Translations under genes and position numbers: made by a program
Shown here: positions 1 through 7,688 of the stretch, piece after piece
Layout: each line of letters starts with the position of its first letter
Position numbering within the stretch: position 1 is the stretch's first letter
Notes under the pieces: generated by a model
Database searches by the model: none
The model's input: the letters and a program-made list of their open reading frames with translations, nothing else
What the model was told of the DNA's origin: nothing
From: Neolewinella lacunae
GTDB taxonomy: Bacteria; Bacteroidota; Bacteroidia; Chitinophagales; Saprospiraceae
Assembly (NCBI RefSeq): GCF_014349155.1
Contig: NZ_JACSIT010000068.1
Span: 1 to 40,304, forward strand
Length of the DNA: 40,304 nucleotides
Direction: 5' to 3'

Positions 1-22
1 GCTACTCTCCCTACACAAGTTT
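1..22. repeat. IS4 element left terminal inverted repeat
   Basis: Begins GCTACTCTCCCTACACAAG. Perfect reverse complement of 1448-1469. Confidence 0.9.
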
Positions 23-50
23 ATTCGTTAAAACATCGCATATTTACCTC

Positions 51-169
51 ATGGAGATTCGTTTAAAAAAAGATTTGACAAGATCAGCTCGCTGATCCGT
101 CTGAGCCTGACATGCGTTGTAAACCGCTTCGGCTCGAACAAGGCCGAGCAAGTAGCCACAGAACGGTTT
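51..169 (+). other. Probable frameshifted 5' end of the IS4 transposase gene
   Basis: The frame of the transposase is open upstream of its first ATG, back to a stop at 29-31. It reads like the N-terminal DNA-binding region of IS4/Tn5-type transposases, ending in the typical ERFMNNENVTLEDL. No ATG, GTG or TTG lies in that stretch. An ATG at 51 opens the +1-offset frame (MEIRLKK) and runs into A7 at 65-71. A -1 slip there joins the two frames and gives a protein of about 458 aa, close to the family's usual size. A perfect 7-bp stem (82-88 with 91-97) lies just downstream. Programmed -1 frameshifting, transcriptional slippage, and a homopolymer mutation or sequencing error are all possible. Confidence 0.55.
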
Positions 170-1426
170 ATGAACAATGAAAATGTCACGCTGGAAGACT
201 TGGGAGAGTTACTCTCAGCACCTTGTCACTTGCAAGACTTGGATCATGTCGTGTTGGTTCAAGACACCACGCAGTACAACTTCGAGGCACACCGAGGGCG
301 GTTTTCGGCGGATGATGCCGATATTGGCGTTCTGGGGGATAACCGTTCGCTGGGTCTGTTCGTGCATCCGACCTTGGGCTTCGATGAGGCAACGGGGATT
401 CCGTTTGGGATTACCGACTTAGCAATCTACCAGTTGCCAGAGGATCGGGAACTGAAAGCAAACAGGGGTTATACCAAGCAGCCCATCACCGAAAAGCATT
501 CTTACCGTTGGATCAAGTCAATAGAGGATAGTGTGGCCAAGATGCCAAAGGTGAAAAACTTTACAGCCATTGCTGACCGGGAAGCCGATATGTATGAGCT
601 CTTCGCCCACCCCTTTGATAGCCGGGTTAAGTTGTTGATCAGAAGTGCACAAAACCGTAAATTAGCCAATGGACAGTTGCTTCATGCCTATCTGGACGAC
701 CAGCCCTGGCAAGGGGAGTACGAGTTGGAAATCAAGGGCAATAAAAAACGGTGCGACCGCACCGCCCAGATGACCATCAGGTGGTCAACTGTAGAAGTTG
801 TTTGTCCTTCTAGTTTACATCGGCTGAAAAAAGATCATCCAGCTACAATTTCCATACAGGCCATAGAAGTCAAAGAGATAGAAGCGGGGGAAAGGGCCGA
901 AGGGGAAGAACCTCTCCACTGGTATCTGTACACTACTCATGAGGTAACAAACTTGGTGCAGGCACTTCAAGCTGTCGAGTGGTACGTCAAGCGTTGGTGG
1001 ATAGAGGACTTCTTTCGCCTCACTAAAAGTCAGGGGTTCGAGCTGGAGAAAAGTCAATTTAGTAGTGGAATGGCACTCAAACGACTAATCTACTTGGTTT
1101 ACGGGGAGGCAATCAAGGTGCTGGCGTTGCGACAAGGTCGAACACTAACCGTTTCAGATAGTGCCAGGCTCGTCTTTGATAATGTAGAACTCCTCTTGCT
1201 AAAAGCATTGCTCCCTAAACTGGAAGGACGTACGGCTAGCCAGGCCAACCAGAACCCTACCAATAGTATTGCTTGGGCTGTATGGATTATCGCCCGACTA
1301 GGAGGCTGGACACCAAGAAACATCAACGTGAGACCCCCAGGCGTGATCACATTGCTTAGCGGGCTAAAGATTTTCAAGCAACGACTCGAAGGGTTTAAAT
1401 TGATCTACAGTCAAATATCACCCTAA
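170..1426 (+). CDS. IS4-family transposase
   Basis: DDE transposase that cuts and joins the ends of the surrounding IS. Numbered from the ATG at 170, the visible catalytic set is D32 (VQDTT), D136 (IADREAD) and E279 in the Y272-R275-E279-K286 signature. Between D136 and E279 lies the usual beta-strand insertion domain of IS4 enzymes. From this ATG it is 418 aa, about 40-50 residues short of family members, and the missing N-terminal DNA-binding part is encoded upstream in the same frame (see 51-169). The true start is therefore unlikely to be this ATG. Stop TAA at 1424-1426, 21 bp before the right inverted repeat. Confidence 0.9.
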   Translation: MNNENVTLEDLGELLSAPCHLQDLDHVVLVQDTTQYNFEAHRGRFSADDADIGVLGDNRSLGLFVHPTLGFDEATGIPFGITDLAIYQLPEDRELKANRGYTKQPITEKHSYRWIKSIEDSVAKMPKVKNFTAIADREADMYELFAHPFDSRVKLLIRSAQNRKLANGQLLHAYLDDQPWQGEYELEIKGNKKRCDRTAQMTIRWSTVEVVCPSSLHRLKKDHPATISIQAIEVKEIEAGERAEGEEPLHWYLYTTHEVTNLVQALQAVEWYVKRWWIEDFFRLTKSQGFELEKSQFSSGMALKRLIYLVYGEAIKVLALRQGRTLTVSDSARLVFDNVELLLLKALLPKLEGRTASQANQNPTNSIAWAVWIIARLGGWTPRNINVRPPGVITLLSGLKIFKQRLEGFKLIYSQISP

Positions 1427-1447
1427 TTTCTAATGATTTTTGCCCCA

Positions 1448-1469
1448 AAACTTGTGTAGGGAGAGTAGC
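1448..1469. repeat. IS4 element right terminal inverted repeat
   Basis: Perfect 22-bp reverse complement of 1-22. Confidence 0.9.
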
Positions 1470-1480
1470 TCCACAGGAGA

Positions 1481-1598
1481 GGGATGACCCAAGCACCATT
1501 CTTTATACGTTACGAGAATGTTTATCAGCTGCTAGAGTTTCTACTCAAAAGGCTCTCATGCTATTGCACATGATGAATCACGGGGAAAGCGAGAGCAA
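1481..1598. repeat. 118-bp direct repeat, copy 1
   Basis: Matches 1818-1935 at a spacing of 337 bp, including a 58-bp block (1532-1589 and 1869-1926) with no differences. In both copies the same plus frame is open and similar (DDPS.IL.TLRE...ARVSTQKALMLLHMM), so it may be a remnant of a coding sequence. I do not recognise the family. Confidence 0.8.
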
Positions 1599-1656
1599 AA
1601 TGCTGCCTCTTTCCAAAAAAATTACCTAATATACTGGCAATCAAGCCTTTGCGTCT

Positions 1657-1677
1657 CCCCTCTCCTATGGAGAGGGG
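1657..1677. repeat. Short perfect hairpin (9-bp stem, 3-nt loop)
   Basis: CCCCTCTCC, TAT, GGAGAGGGG, followed by TTGGGGGAGAGGTC. This resembles small palindromic intergenic repeats dispersed in many bacterial genomes. No gene is near enough to call it a terminator with confidence. Confidence 0.5.
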
Positions 1678-1817
1678 TTGGGGGAGAGGTCTGGTCAGCG
1701 AATAAAAAACACTCTGGAAACCGAAAAAATACTGGAGCGGTCACCACTTACCATTTTACCCTACCCCTAGCTTATTTCTGGGGCTTCTACCCTGGAAAAC
1801 GCCTCCCCGGCGCGGGA

Positions 1818-1935
1818 GGGATGACCCAAGCATCATTCTTTTTACGTTACGAGAATATTCATCAACCGCTAGAGTTTCTACTCAAAAGGCTCTCATGCTA
1901 TTGCACATGATGAATCACGGGGAAAGAGAAAGCAA
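1818..1935. repeat. 118-bp direct repeat, copy 2
   Basis: Second copy of the 1481-1598 unit. The rest of 1470-2250 holds no supported gene: copy 1, a GC-rich palindrome, copy 2, and AT-rich sequence ending before the lipoprotein gene. Confidence 0.8.
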
Positions 1936-2250
1936 TACGCCAACGCTTTCAGAAATATCACCTAAAAATCTGATAATCAAATTTTTGCGTATGCCCTATC
2001 CCTTGGAGAGACGTTTTACGCCGAAATATGCCGTGCGGCAGCAAACCACGAAGTAGCAGCGGAGCTAATCAAATATCAAGTATCGTCTATCAAAATAAAT
2101 ATCCTTTTTCGCAGCACGCTATCCCGCGCAAAAATCAATCAAAAATAAAAAATAAATGATCACCTATCAATTTCCTCGGCCGTGAAAATCACTCCTCCCG
2201 CGCAAGCCAAATGTTGAATGTTAAATGTTGAATTGTAAATGTTAAATCCC

Positions 2251-2754
2251 TCACTCCGTCCGCCCCACCAGGCGCAGTACGCTGCGGTAATTATCGTCTT
2301 TTTCGCCGTCGGCGTCCCAGTCGACGAGGCCGGTTAGGACGAGGCGGTCGCCCGTCAGATCGTAGCGGTAGTAGAGGGTTTTGTTGGGTTCGATGAAGAG
2401 GAGGCTGTCCTTACCCAGGTCTTTCCAGAGGCCGTTGGTGACGTCGGTGACTTCCCCATTTTGGAGGGTGTGGGTACGTTTCAGTTTTCCGTCGGGGGTG
2501 AAGACGGTGCGGGCGGGGCGTACGCCGAAGGCCTGGCCCCAGTCGGCCTCGCGGATGGTCTGCTGGATGGTGGTGTCGAGGCCCTGGTAGCTGGGGCAGT
2601 TGATCTCGATTTCCACGGTTTCCCAGGTGCCGAGGAGGGCTTGGCTGATGTCGACGGCCGGTTCGGGGTCGGTGACGGCGGCTTCCTGTGGTCCGCAGGA
2701 AGTCAGGAGGAGCAGGGCGGCAGCGGCCGCGAGGGGGAAGGAGAGGATGCGCAT
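2251..2754 (-). CDS. Lipocalin-like lipoprotein
   Basis: 167-aa exported lipoprotein. The signal peptide (residues 1-20) ends in the lipobox LTSC, so the mature protein should start at the lipid-modified Cys and sit in the cell envelope. After a short linker comes LLGTWETVEIE, the opening strand typical of Bacteroidetes lipocalin-like domains. Alternating beta-type sequence follows, with VFTPDGKLKRTHTLQNG and YYRYDLTGDRLVLTG. No catalytic residues are recognisable and the ligand is unknown. A TATCTTCG element at 2761-2768 (minus) could be its -7 box, giving a very short leader. Monocistronic and divergent from the M28 peptidase gene. Confidence 0.75.
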   Translation of the reverse strand: MRILSFPLAAAAALLLLTSCGPQEAAVTDPEPAVDISQALLGTWETVEIEINCPSYQGLDTTIQQTIREADWGQAFGVRPARTVFTPDGKLKRTHTLQNGEVTDVTNGLWKDLGKDSLLFIEPNKTLYYRYDLTGDRLVLTGLVDWDADGEKDDNYRSVLRLVGRTE

Positions 2755-2914
2755 GATGGGCGAAGATAGGTGGTGGTGGGGAAATGGGGTTTAGGATTTC
2801 CATTTTGGCTTATCATACATCAAGAGGCCCTCGATTGATTGAACTTGGCTAACTTGGCCGACCAATCTGGTGGAAAGGCCACCCTCTGCTTACTTCATTT
2901 TTCTTCTTGCTGCT

Positions 2915-4288
2915 ATGCGTGAATTCCTTTGTCTGCTCTCCTTCGTACTGGCTGCCGCCCTCCCCGCCCAAGCCCCCCCAGCCGCCGACCCCCGCCTCTA
3001 CGACATCGCCGACGCGCCCAGCGTAGATCGCCTGCGCGAAGACATCACCCGCCTGGCCAACTTCGGCACCCGCCACACCCTGAGCGATACCACCAGCAAC
3101 ACCCGCGGCATCGGCGCGGCCCGGCGCTGGATCTACGACGAATTCCAACGGATCAGCCAAAGCTGCGGCGGCTGCCTGGAGGTGTTCTACCAGCGCAACC
3201 TCGTCCTGGCCGGCGAAACCAGCCGCATCCCCAACCCCACCTGGGTCGTCAACGTCGTCGCCATCCAGCGCGGTACCCAAGACCCCAACCGCATCATCAT
3301 GATGAGCGGCGACATCGATAGCCGCATCTCCGACCCGCTCAATAGTACCGACGACAGCCCCGGAGCCAACGACAACGCCTCCGGAATGGCCGGGGTGCTC
3401 GAAGCCGCCCGCGTGTTGACCAAGTACCAATTCCCCGGCTCCATCGCCTACGTCGGCCTCAGCGGCGAAGAACAGGGACTCTACGGCGGCAAAGGGCTGG
3501 CCGAATACGCCAAAGAAAAAGAATGGGAACTGCTCGGCGTGCTCAACAACGACATGATCGGCAACATCACCGGGGTGGACGGCATCACCGACAACCAGTC
3601 GTTCCGCATCTTCAGCGAACCCTACTATCCGGACGATGTGACGGACGAACGCAAGAACATTTACCGCCGCTTCTTCGGCGGCGAAGTGGATGGCCCGAGC
3701 CGCCAACTGGCCCGCTACGTTCACCGCCAAACCGTGCAGTACACCACCAACCTGGCCCCCATGCTCGTCTACCGCCTCGATCGCTTCGGGCGGGGCGGCC
3801 ACCACCGGCCGTTCAACGACGCGGGTTTCCCCGGCATCCGCATCATGGAAACCCACGAGAATTACACCCAGCAGCACCAGGATTTACGCACCGAAGACGG
3901 CATCGAATACGGCGATAAGCTGGAGCACGTCAACTTCCCCTACGCCGCCAAACTCACGGGCGTCAACGCCATCACCCTGGCCGGACTGGCCGCCGCACCA
4001 CCCCCACCACCGCTGGTGATGATTGGCGGGACGGTAGAGCCCAGCGCCCGCCTCCGCTGGGAAGCCCCCACCACGCAGACGGAAATTGCCGGCTATTACG
4101 TCCACTACCGCCTGACCACCGAGCCGCAGTGGACGCACAAGCGCTTCGTGCCCGCCGGTAAGCTGGATTACACCTTCACCAATCTGGTCGTCGATAATTA
4201 TTTTTTCGGCGTTTCCTCCGTCAGCCCCGATGGCAACGAGAGCTACGTCGTTTTCCCCACCACCTTAATTCCCCGGGGGACGCGCTAG
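2915..4288 (+). CDS. Secreted M28-family zinc peptidase with C-terminal Fn3-like domain
   Basis: 457 aa when started at 2915, which gives a clean signal peptide (MREFLCLLSFVLAAALPAQA); the ATG at 2870 would add 15 residues before it. The M28 core is clear: GANDNASG (D153), the Glu pair in LSGEEQGLYG (185-186), NNDMIGN (D213), and a late His in METHENYTQQHQD. Such enzymes remove N-terminal or small-peptide residues using two zinc ions. The first metal motif, usually GHxDS, reads SGDIDSR (131-137), so the usual His is Asp. Residues from about 370 to the end look like a fibronectin type III domain (LRWEAP, GYYVHYRL, YFFGVSSVSPDGNES). Expected in the periplasm or outside the cell, as a peptide scavenger. 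Confidence 0.85.
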   Translation: MREFLCLLSFVLAAALPAQAPPAADPRLYDIADAPSVDRLREDITRLANFGTRHTLSDTTSNTRGIGAARRWIYDEFQRISQSCGGCLEVFYQRNLVLAGETSRIPNPTWVVNVVAIQRGTQDPNRIIMMSGDIDSRISDPLNSTDDSPGANDNASGMAGVLEAARVLTKYQFPGSIAYVGLSGEEQGLYGGKGLAEYAKEKEWELLGVLNNDMIGNITGVDGITDNQSFRIFSEPYYPDDVTDERKNIYRRFFGGEVDGPSRQLARYVHRQTVQYTTNLAPMLVYRLDRFGRGGHHRPFNDAGFPGIRIMETHENYTQQHQDLRTEDGIEYGDKLEHVNFPYAAKLTGVNAITLAGLAAAPPPPPLVMIGGTVEPSARLRWEAPTTQTEIAGYYVHYRLTTEPQWTHKRFVPAGKLDYTFTNLVVDNYFFGVSSVSPDGNESYVVFPTTLIPRGTR

Positions 4289-4414
4289 GTGGAGACCTTC
4301 CAGGTCGATCCCCATGTTTTACCTCGCTCCCCCCAGGCTCTTCCGCTGCGACTTTTGGGATAGACAGACCGGACGCCCGCAGGTCCACCCAGGCCCTTCC
4401 GCTCCGCTCCAGAG

Positions 4415-4510
4415 CCTGGGCGGACGCTATGGGGTCCTGCTTAAATCATTGATAATGAGGGCTTTGTGTTTCGTCGAAGGTGTAGGACCCCGTAGCGTGC
4501 CCCGCCCACC
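4415..4510. repeat. Imperfect inverted repeat between genes
   Basis: Arms of about 25 bp at 4415-4440 and 4482-4510 are near-complementary (core ACGCTAYGGGGTCCT) with an AT-richer loop of about 40 bp. It lies in the 410-bp stretch between the M28 gene and the next gene, which is transcribed toward it. It could act as a bidirectional terminator or be a mobile palindromic repeat. Confidence 0.5.
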
Positions 4511-4549
4511 AGACAACATAGCCGAACGGAGAGACTTTACGGCGGGGTA

Positions 4550-4622
4550 CCTGCGGGCGTCCGGACTTTCCTCTTTAAAAGGCCCTATCCATCACGCCCT
4601 TACTTCCCCAAAGACTGGTAAT
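4550..4622. repeat. 73-bp direct repeat, copy 1
   Basis: Near-identical to 4649-4721 at 99-bp spacing, starting CCTGCGGGCGTCCGGAC and ending at CCCCAAAGACTGGTAA. Copy 2 runs into the 3' end of the following minus-strand gene, so copy 1 is a duplicate of that gene's tail and downstream region. Confidence 0.8.
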
Positions 4623-4648
4623 TTCCGCCGCCGCGTCCAGGCTAGTGA

Positions 4649-4721
4649 CCTGCGGGCGTCCGGACTTTCCTCTTTAAAAGGCGCTATAAAACACGCCCCT
4701 ACTTCCCCAAAGACTGGTAAC
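4649..4721. repeat. 73-bp direct repeat, copy 2 (overlaps a gene 3' end)
   Basis: Second copy of the 4550-4622 unit. Bases 4699-4721 encode the last residues (SYQSLGK) and stop codon of the minus-strand gene. Confidence 0.8.
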
Positions 4722-5781
4722 TATCCGCCGCAGCGCCGGGAGGAATAATGCCCGCCGTCGTGCCACGCAGCTGGTCGTAGAGCAACACGCTACCGTCGTT
4801 GTTCATCCGGTTGATGGTGTTGAAAAAGCGGCTGGCGAAGCGCCATAAGACCTCTTTTTCCACCTCGTCGAGCCGGGCGCGGTTGATGAGGCTGAGCACC
4901 TCCTTGCGCTGCTCGCGGAAGCTGGTGGCGACTTCACGCATCAGCAGGTCGTCCTGCAGGTAGCCGAGGTAAACGCGCTCGTAGATGCTCGTCTGCCCAA
5001 CCTCCAGGGTCGGGCTGGCGTAGGGCGCACCTACCCAGCCGGTGAAGTCGAAGTCGTAGCCCACGGGGGCAAGCTTGCCGTTGGGCAGGCGCAGGACTTT
5101 CAGGTTGCGGCTCAGGGGCAGGCTCCAGTCGCCGTTGCCCACCAGGTACTGAAAAAGGGCGTGGGTCGCCTCAGCGGTGGGGTCGTAGGCTTCGGCGGGC
5201 AGGCCCAGCGCGTTTTCTACTTCTTCGGCGTTGTGGCGCGCGGCCAGCTCGTCAATATCCTCAATCAAAAAGGCGGTTTCGGTGCGCTTGGGGTGGCGGC
5301 CGTTGGCGTCCACGTAGGTGATTTCGAGCAGCTGCACGCGGAAACTGTAGGGGCTCAGCAGGTTGTAGGCGCGGTAGGCGAGGTATTCTTTCGTGATCAG
5401 GCCCTCCGCTTGCGCGTCGTCCGTACACGGCGTCACGAGCTTGTATTTATCAAAGTTCGTCAGGCCAGCCGCCTTCAGGTCCTTTTTGGAGAAATTGAAT
5501 TTCAGGGGGGCAAATTCGCAGCGGTTGCGGCGGAACTTGCCGCGGATGCTCACTTTAAGGTCCCAGTTTTGTACCTGGCCCTGGGCATCGGTGAACTGGA
5601 AAGTGGCGGTCTGGTCGAGGGGCGACTTGGCCAGGATGCTGTCCATCGCCACGGTCAGCGTGACCTTGCGGGCAGCGTCGTCGCCGCCCTGGTACAGCAG
5701 GTCGAAAATAGAAGTAGCGGAAGCCAGCAGGGGCAGGAGACTAAAAAGGGCGGTCAGCAGTAAGGGGAAATGTTTTTTCAT
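4699..5781 (-). CDS. Secreted protein with distant CotH-kinase-like features
   Basis: 360 aa from the chosen start at 5781 (MKKHFPLLLTALFSLLPLLASA, a good signal peptide); an ATG 12 bp upstream is possible. I cannot assign a function firmly. The segments SIRGKFRRNRCEFAPLKFNF and NFDKYKLVTPC, then ITKEYLAYRAYNLLSPYSFR, and later PVGYDFDFTGW, follow the order seen in CotH/spore-coat kinase-like proteins: a basic glycine turn, a long helix, then an acidic metal-binding motif. That is a pattern impression only. The protein should be periplasmic or surface-exposed. Its last codons lie inside a duplicated 73-bp repeat, so the C-terminus may have been reshaped by recombination. Confidence 0.6.
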   Translation of the reverse strand: MKKHFPLLLTALFSLLPLLASATSIFDLLYQGGDDAARKVTLTVAMDSILAKSPLDQTATFQFTDAQGQVQNWDLKVSIRGKFRRNRCEFAPLKFNFSKKDLKAAGLTNFDKYKLVTPCTDDAQAEGLITKEYLAYRAYNLLSPYSFRVQLLEITYVDANGRHPKRTETAFLIEDIDELAARHNAEEVENALGLPAEAYDPTAEATHALFQYLVGNGDWSLPLSRNLKVLRLPNGKLAPVGYDFDFTGWVGAPYASPTLEVGQTSIYERVYLGYLQDDLLMREVATSFREQRKEVLSLINRARLDEVEKEVLWRFASRFFNTINRMNNDGSVLLYDQLRGTTAGIIPPGAAADSYQSLGK

Positions 5782-5798
5782 ATTGCCTGGCATTTGGT

Positions 5799-5816
5799 GG
5801 GCGCGGTCGCAGGTGC
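5799..5816 (-). repeat. Dispersed 18-bp motif, copy 1
   Basis: Minus strand reads GCACCTGCGACCGCGCCC. Intergenic, upstream of the CotH-like gene. Confidence 0.75.
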
Positions 5817-6188
5817 AGTGGAAAGTCCTGAAAAGCGATGAACCTTAGACGATGCAAAGTTCGGGTTTAAAACGACTGCCAGCGCACCTGGTTGGAGCCG
5901 TGGAGGCCCCGGCTGGCAGAATTAATGTCGGTTTCATCCCCCTCACCTCCCGTTGAGGTGATTTTAAAACTGCCCTTTCTGCATTGGCAAAATTAATTTT
6001 GGTTTGCCCTGCTTTCGGGCAAGCAAGGTTGGGTTCCCGATCAGGGCCGCCAAACGCCCCCGAAAGCCCGTCTTTAAAGCAAAAAAATGGGCAAAAGCAA
6101 AACTTTAACATTTATTTTACCTGCCAGGAAAGCCGAAAATGGGGATCAGCCTGGCTCCGGAGACTTTCACGGCCCAAAGACCTCCCCC

Positions 6189-6206
6189 GCACCTGCGGCC
6201 GCGCCC
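6189..6206 (+). repeat. Dispersed 18-bp motif, copy 2
   Basis: GCACCTGCGGCCGCGCCC, intergenic, 7 bp before the terminator hairpin at 6213. Confidence 0.75.
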
Positions 6207-6212
6207 CAAAAG

Positions 6213-6247
6213 AAAAGCCGGTAAAGCGCGTGGCTCTACCGGCTTTT
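6213..6247 (-). terminator. Rho-independent-type terminator of the amidohydrolase operon
   Basis: Perfect 11-bp stem (6213-6223 with 6237-6247, AAAAGCCGGTA/TACCGGCTTTT) and 13-nt loop. On the minus strand the stem is followed by CTTTT. It lies 115 bp past the last gene of the operon. Confidence 0.6.
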
Positions 6248-6259
6248 CTGCCTTGAGTA

Positions 6260-6327
6260 CCCCGGATTACGAATGCTTCGCATTCTCCATCCGGGGTTAT
6301 TCACGTTGGACCCCTACCGGGGTCAGG
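6260..6327. repeat. 68-bp composite palindromic repeat, copy 1
   Basis: Aligns end to end with 15658-15725. It contains two nested hairpins: CCCCGGAT pairing with ATCCGGGG, and CCCCTACCGGGG. A dispersed intergenic repeat. Confidence 0.75.
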
Positions 6328-6361
6328 GAGGACGCTGCTCCCCCTTTGGAGGCCGGGGGCA

Positions 6362-7663
6362 CTAGTTTTTCACGCCCGGGCTGCGCTCCAGAAACTCGTC
6401 GTAGAGCAAGCTGTGGCGGCTGTTCATCGGGATTTCCCAGCCCTGGATGAAGACCTGCTCGATCTGGGTTTTGGTTTCCATCGGATCGCCGTCGCAGATG
6501 AAGAGGTTGGCGGTTTTGCCCACTTCCAGGGAGCCGAGTTCCTTTTCCAGGCCCATGATGCGGGCCGGGACGATGGTGATGGCCTCCAGCGCAGCCTGCC
6601 GGCCCATGCCGTAGGCGGCGGCGAAACCGGCGTGGAAGGGCAGGTCGCGCACGTTCTCCGTGTTGTTGGAGCGGATGGCCACCTGCACGCCCGCCTTGGC
6701 CAGGATGCCGGGGTTGGTGTACGACTGGTCGTAGCGGTCGGACTGCCGCGTCGGGATGCTGATGACCGGACCGGTGATGACGGGCACCTTGGCTTCGGCG
6801 ATCTCCTTGGCTACGCGCCAACCTTCGGCGCAGCCGGAGAGGACGGCATTGACCTTGTTTTCCTTGATCCACTTGAGGGCGGAGAGGATGTCTTTGTCGC
6901 GGTCTACTTCAATCATCAGCGCCATGCTGCCGTCGACCACCGGGGCCATCGCCTCCAGGGTGGGGTTGTAGGTTTGGCGGATGCTGGGGTCCTTCGCCTT
7001 GGCGGCGGAGATGGAGGCGAAGAGCTTGGTTTCGGCCCAGAGATCGTTGATCTCCTTGAGCTTTTTGTCTTCGTCTTTCTTGCGGTCTTCCTCGCTGCGG
7101 CGGTCCCAACGGCCACGAGCTCCGCTGGAGGGGAAGTTCATCTGCATGGCCTGGTAGCCGGCGTACATCTCGGTGGGGGAGTAGCCGACGAGGTTGATCA
7201 GGGACGCGGTGCCGGGGATGAGGCCGCCGGTGGGCTTGGTGAGTACCGTTGTGACGCCGCTGACGCGGGTGACCGGGATGGCCGTAGCACTGGGGTTCAC
7301 GGCGGTGAGGGAGGAGAGGAAAGGCTTGATGTCGCCGATCTCACTGGCGTCGTCGGTCAGGGAAACGGAGCTCACTTCTACCAGGCCGAGGTTGGTGCCT
7401 CCGTCAATGAAGCCAGGGTAGACGAACTTGCCGGTACAGTCGATCACCTTGGCATCGGCCGGGGCGTTTACCGAGGTACCAATGCCCGTGATTTTGCCGT
7501 CCTGGATCAGGAGATCGCCTTTGACCGTACCCTTGGTGACGGTCTCGATGGTGGCGTTTTTGAGGAGGAAAGCCCCTTTGGTGGCCTTACCCACTACCTG
7601 CGCAGCGAGGCCAGCGGTGGTGAGGAAGAGGCCCAGGAAGAGGAAAATTTTGCTAAAGCGCAT
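6362..7663 (-). CDS. Exported amidohydrolase-fold protein lacking the metal HxH
   Basis: 433 aa with a signal peptide (cut near AAQ22). The N-terminal small beta domain (GDLLIQDGKITGIG) and the start of the TIM barrel match imidazolonepropionase-like amidohydrolases. Where active members have PGxxDxHxH, this one reads PGFIDGGTNLG (83-93), so both first metal ligands are gone. A C-terminal return to the beta domain (LGSLEVGKTANLFICDGDP) is intact. It is probably not a hydrolase in the usual way and may be a partner or scaffold of the active enzyme encoded 25 bp upstream. An insertion around 185-210 is rich in charged residues. Last gene of a three-gene operon. Confidence 0.75.
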   Translation of the reverse strand: MRFSKIFLFLGLFLTTAGLAAQVVGKATKGAFLLKNATIETVTKGTVKGDLLIQDGKITGIGTSVNAPADAKVIDCTGKFVYPGFIDGGTNLGLVEVSSVSLTDDASEIGDIKPFLSSLTAVNPSATAIPVTRVSGVTTVLTKPTGGLIPGTASLINLVGYSPTEMYAGYQAMQMNFPSSGARGRWDRRSEEDRKKDEDKKLKEINDLWAETKLFASISAAKAKDPSIRQTYNPTLEAMAPVVDGSMALMIEVDRDKDILSALKWIKENKVNAVLSGCAEGWRVAKEIAEAKVPVITGPVISIPTRQSDRYDQSYTNPGILAKAGVQVAIRSNNTENVRDLPFHAGFAAAYGMGRQAALEAITIVPARIMGLEKELGSLEVGKTANLFICDGDPMETKTQIEQVFIQGWEIPMNSRHSLLYDEFLERSPGVKN

Positions 7664-7688
7664 TGCGGTTATTTTTTGTTGGGCTTAC

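Larger units (their letters stand above)
1..1469 (+). mobile_element. IS4-family insertion sequence (complete, 1469 bp)
   Basis: A single transposase gene is enclosed by terminal inverted repeats that match over 22 bp (1-22 and 1448-1469). The transposase carries the DDE residues and the Y-x2-R-x3-E-x6-K signature of the IS4 family. The window begins on the first base of the left repeat, so the left flank and a target-site duplication cannot be checked; the bases after the right end begin TCCACAGGA. The element is visibly poorer in GC than the chromosomal genes that follow, which fits recent acquisition. Confidence 0.9.
5782..6361. other. Intergenic region rich in small repeats
   Basis: No supported gene in 580 bp. 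It holds two copies of the GCACCTGCGNNCGCGCCC motif (5799 minus, 6189 plus), a terminator hairpin (6213-6247), a 68-bp repeat shared with 15658-15725 (6260-6327), and a GC-rich block (6329-6361) whose complement resembles 15475-15512. Confidence 0.7.

Noticed and set aside
2849..3877. 342-aa minus frame opposite the M28 peptidase
   Set aside because: Antisense shadow with no domain. The M28 motifs on the plus strand are decisive.
4314..4748. 144-aa open frame on the plus strand
   Set aside because: It runs through an inverted repeat, two direct repeats and the 3' end of a gene on the other strand, with repeated peptide (LRASGLSSLKG) that simply mirrors the DNA repeat.
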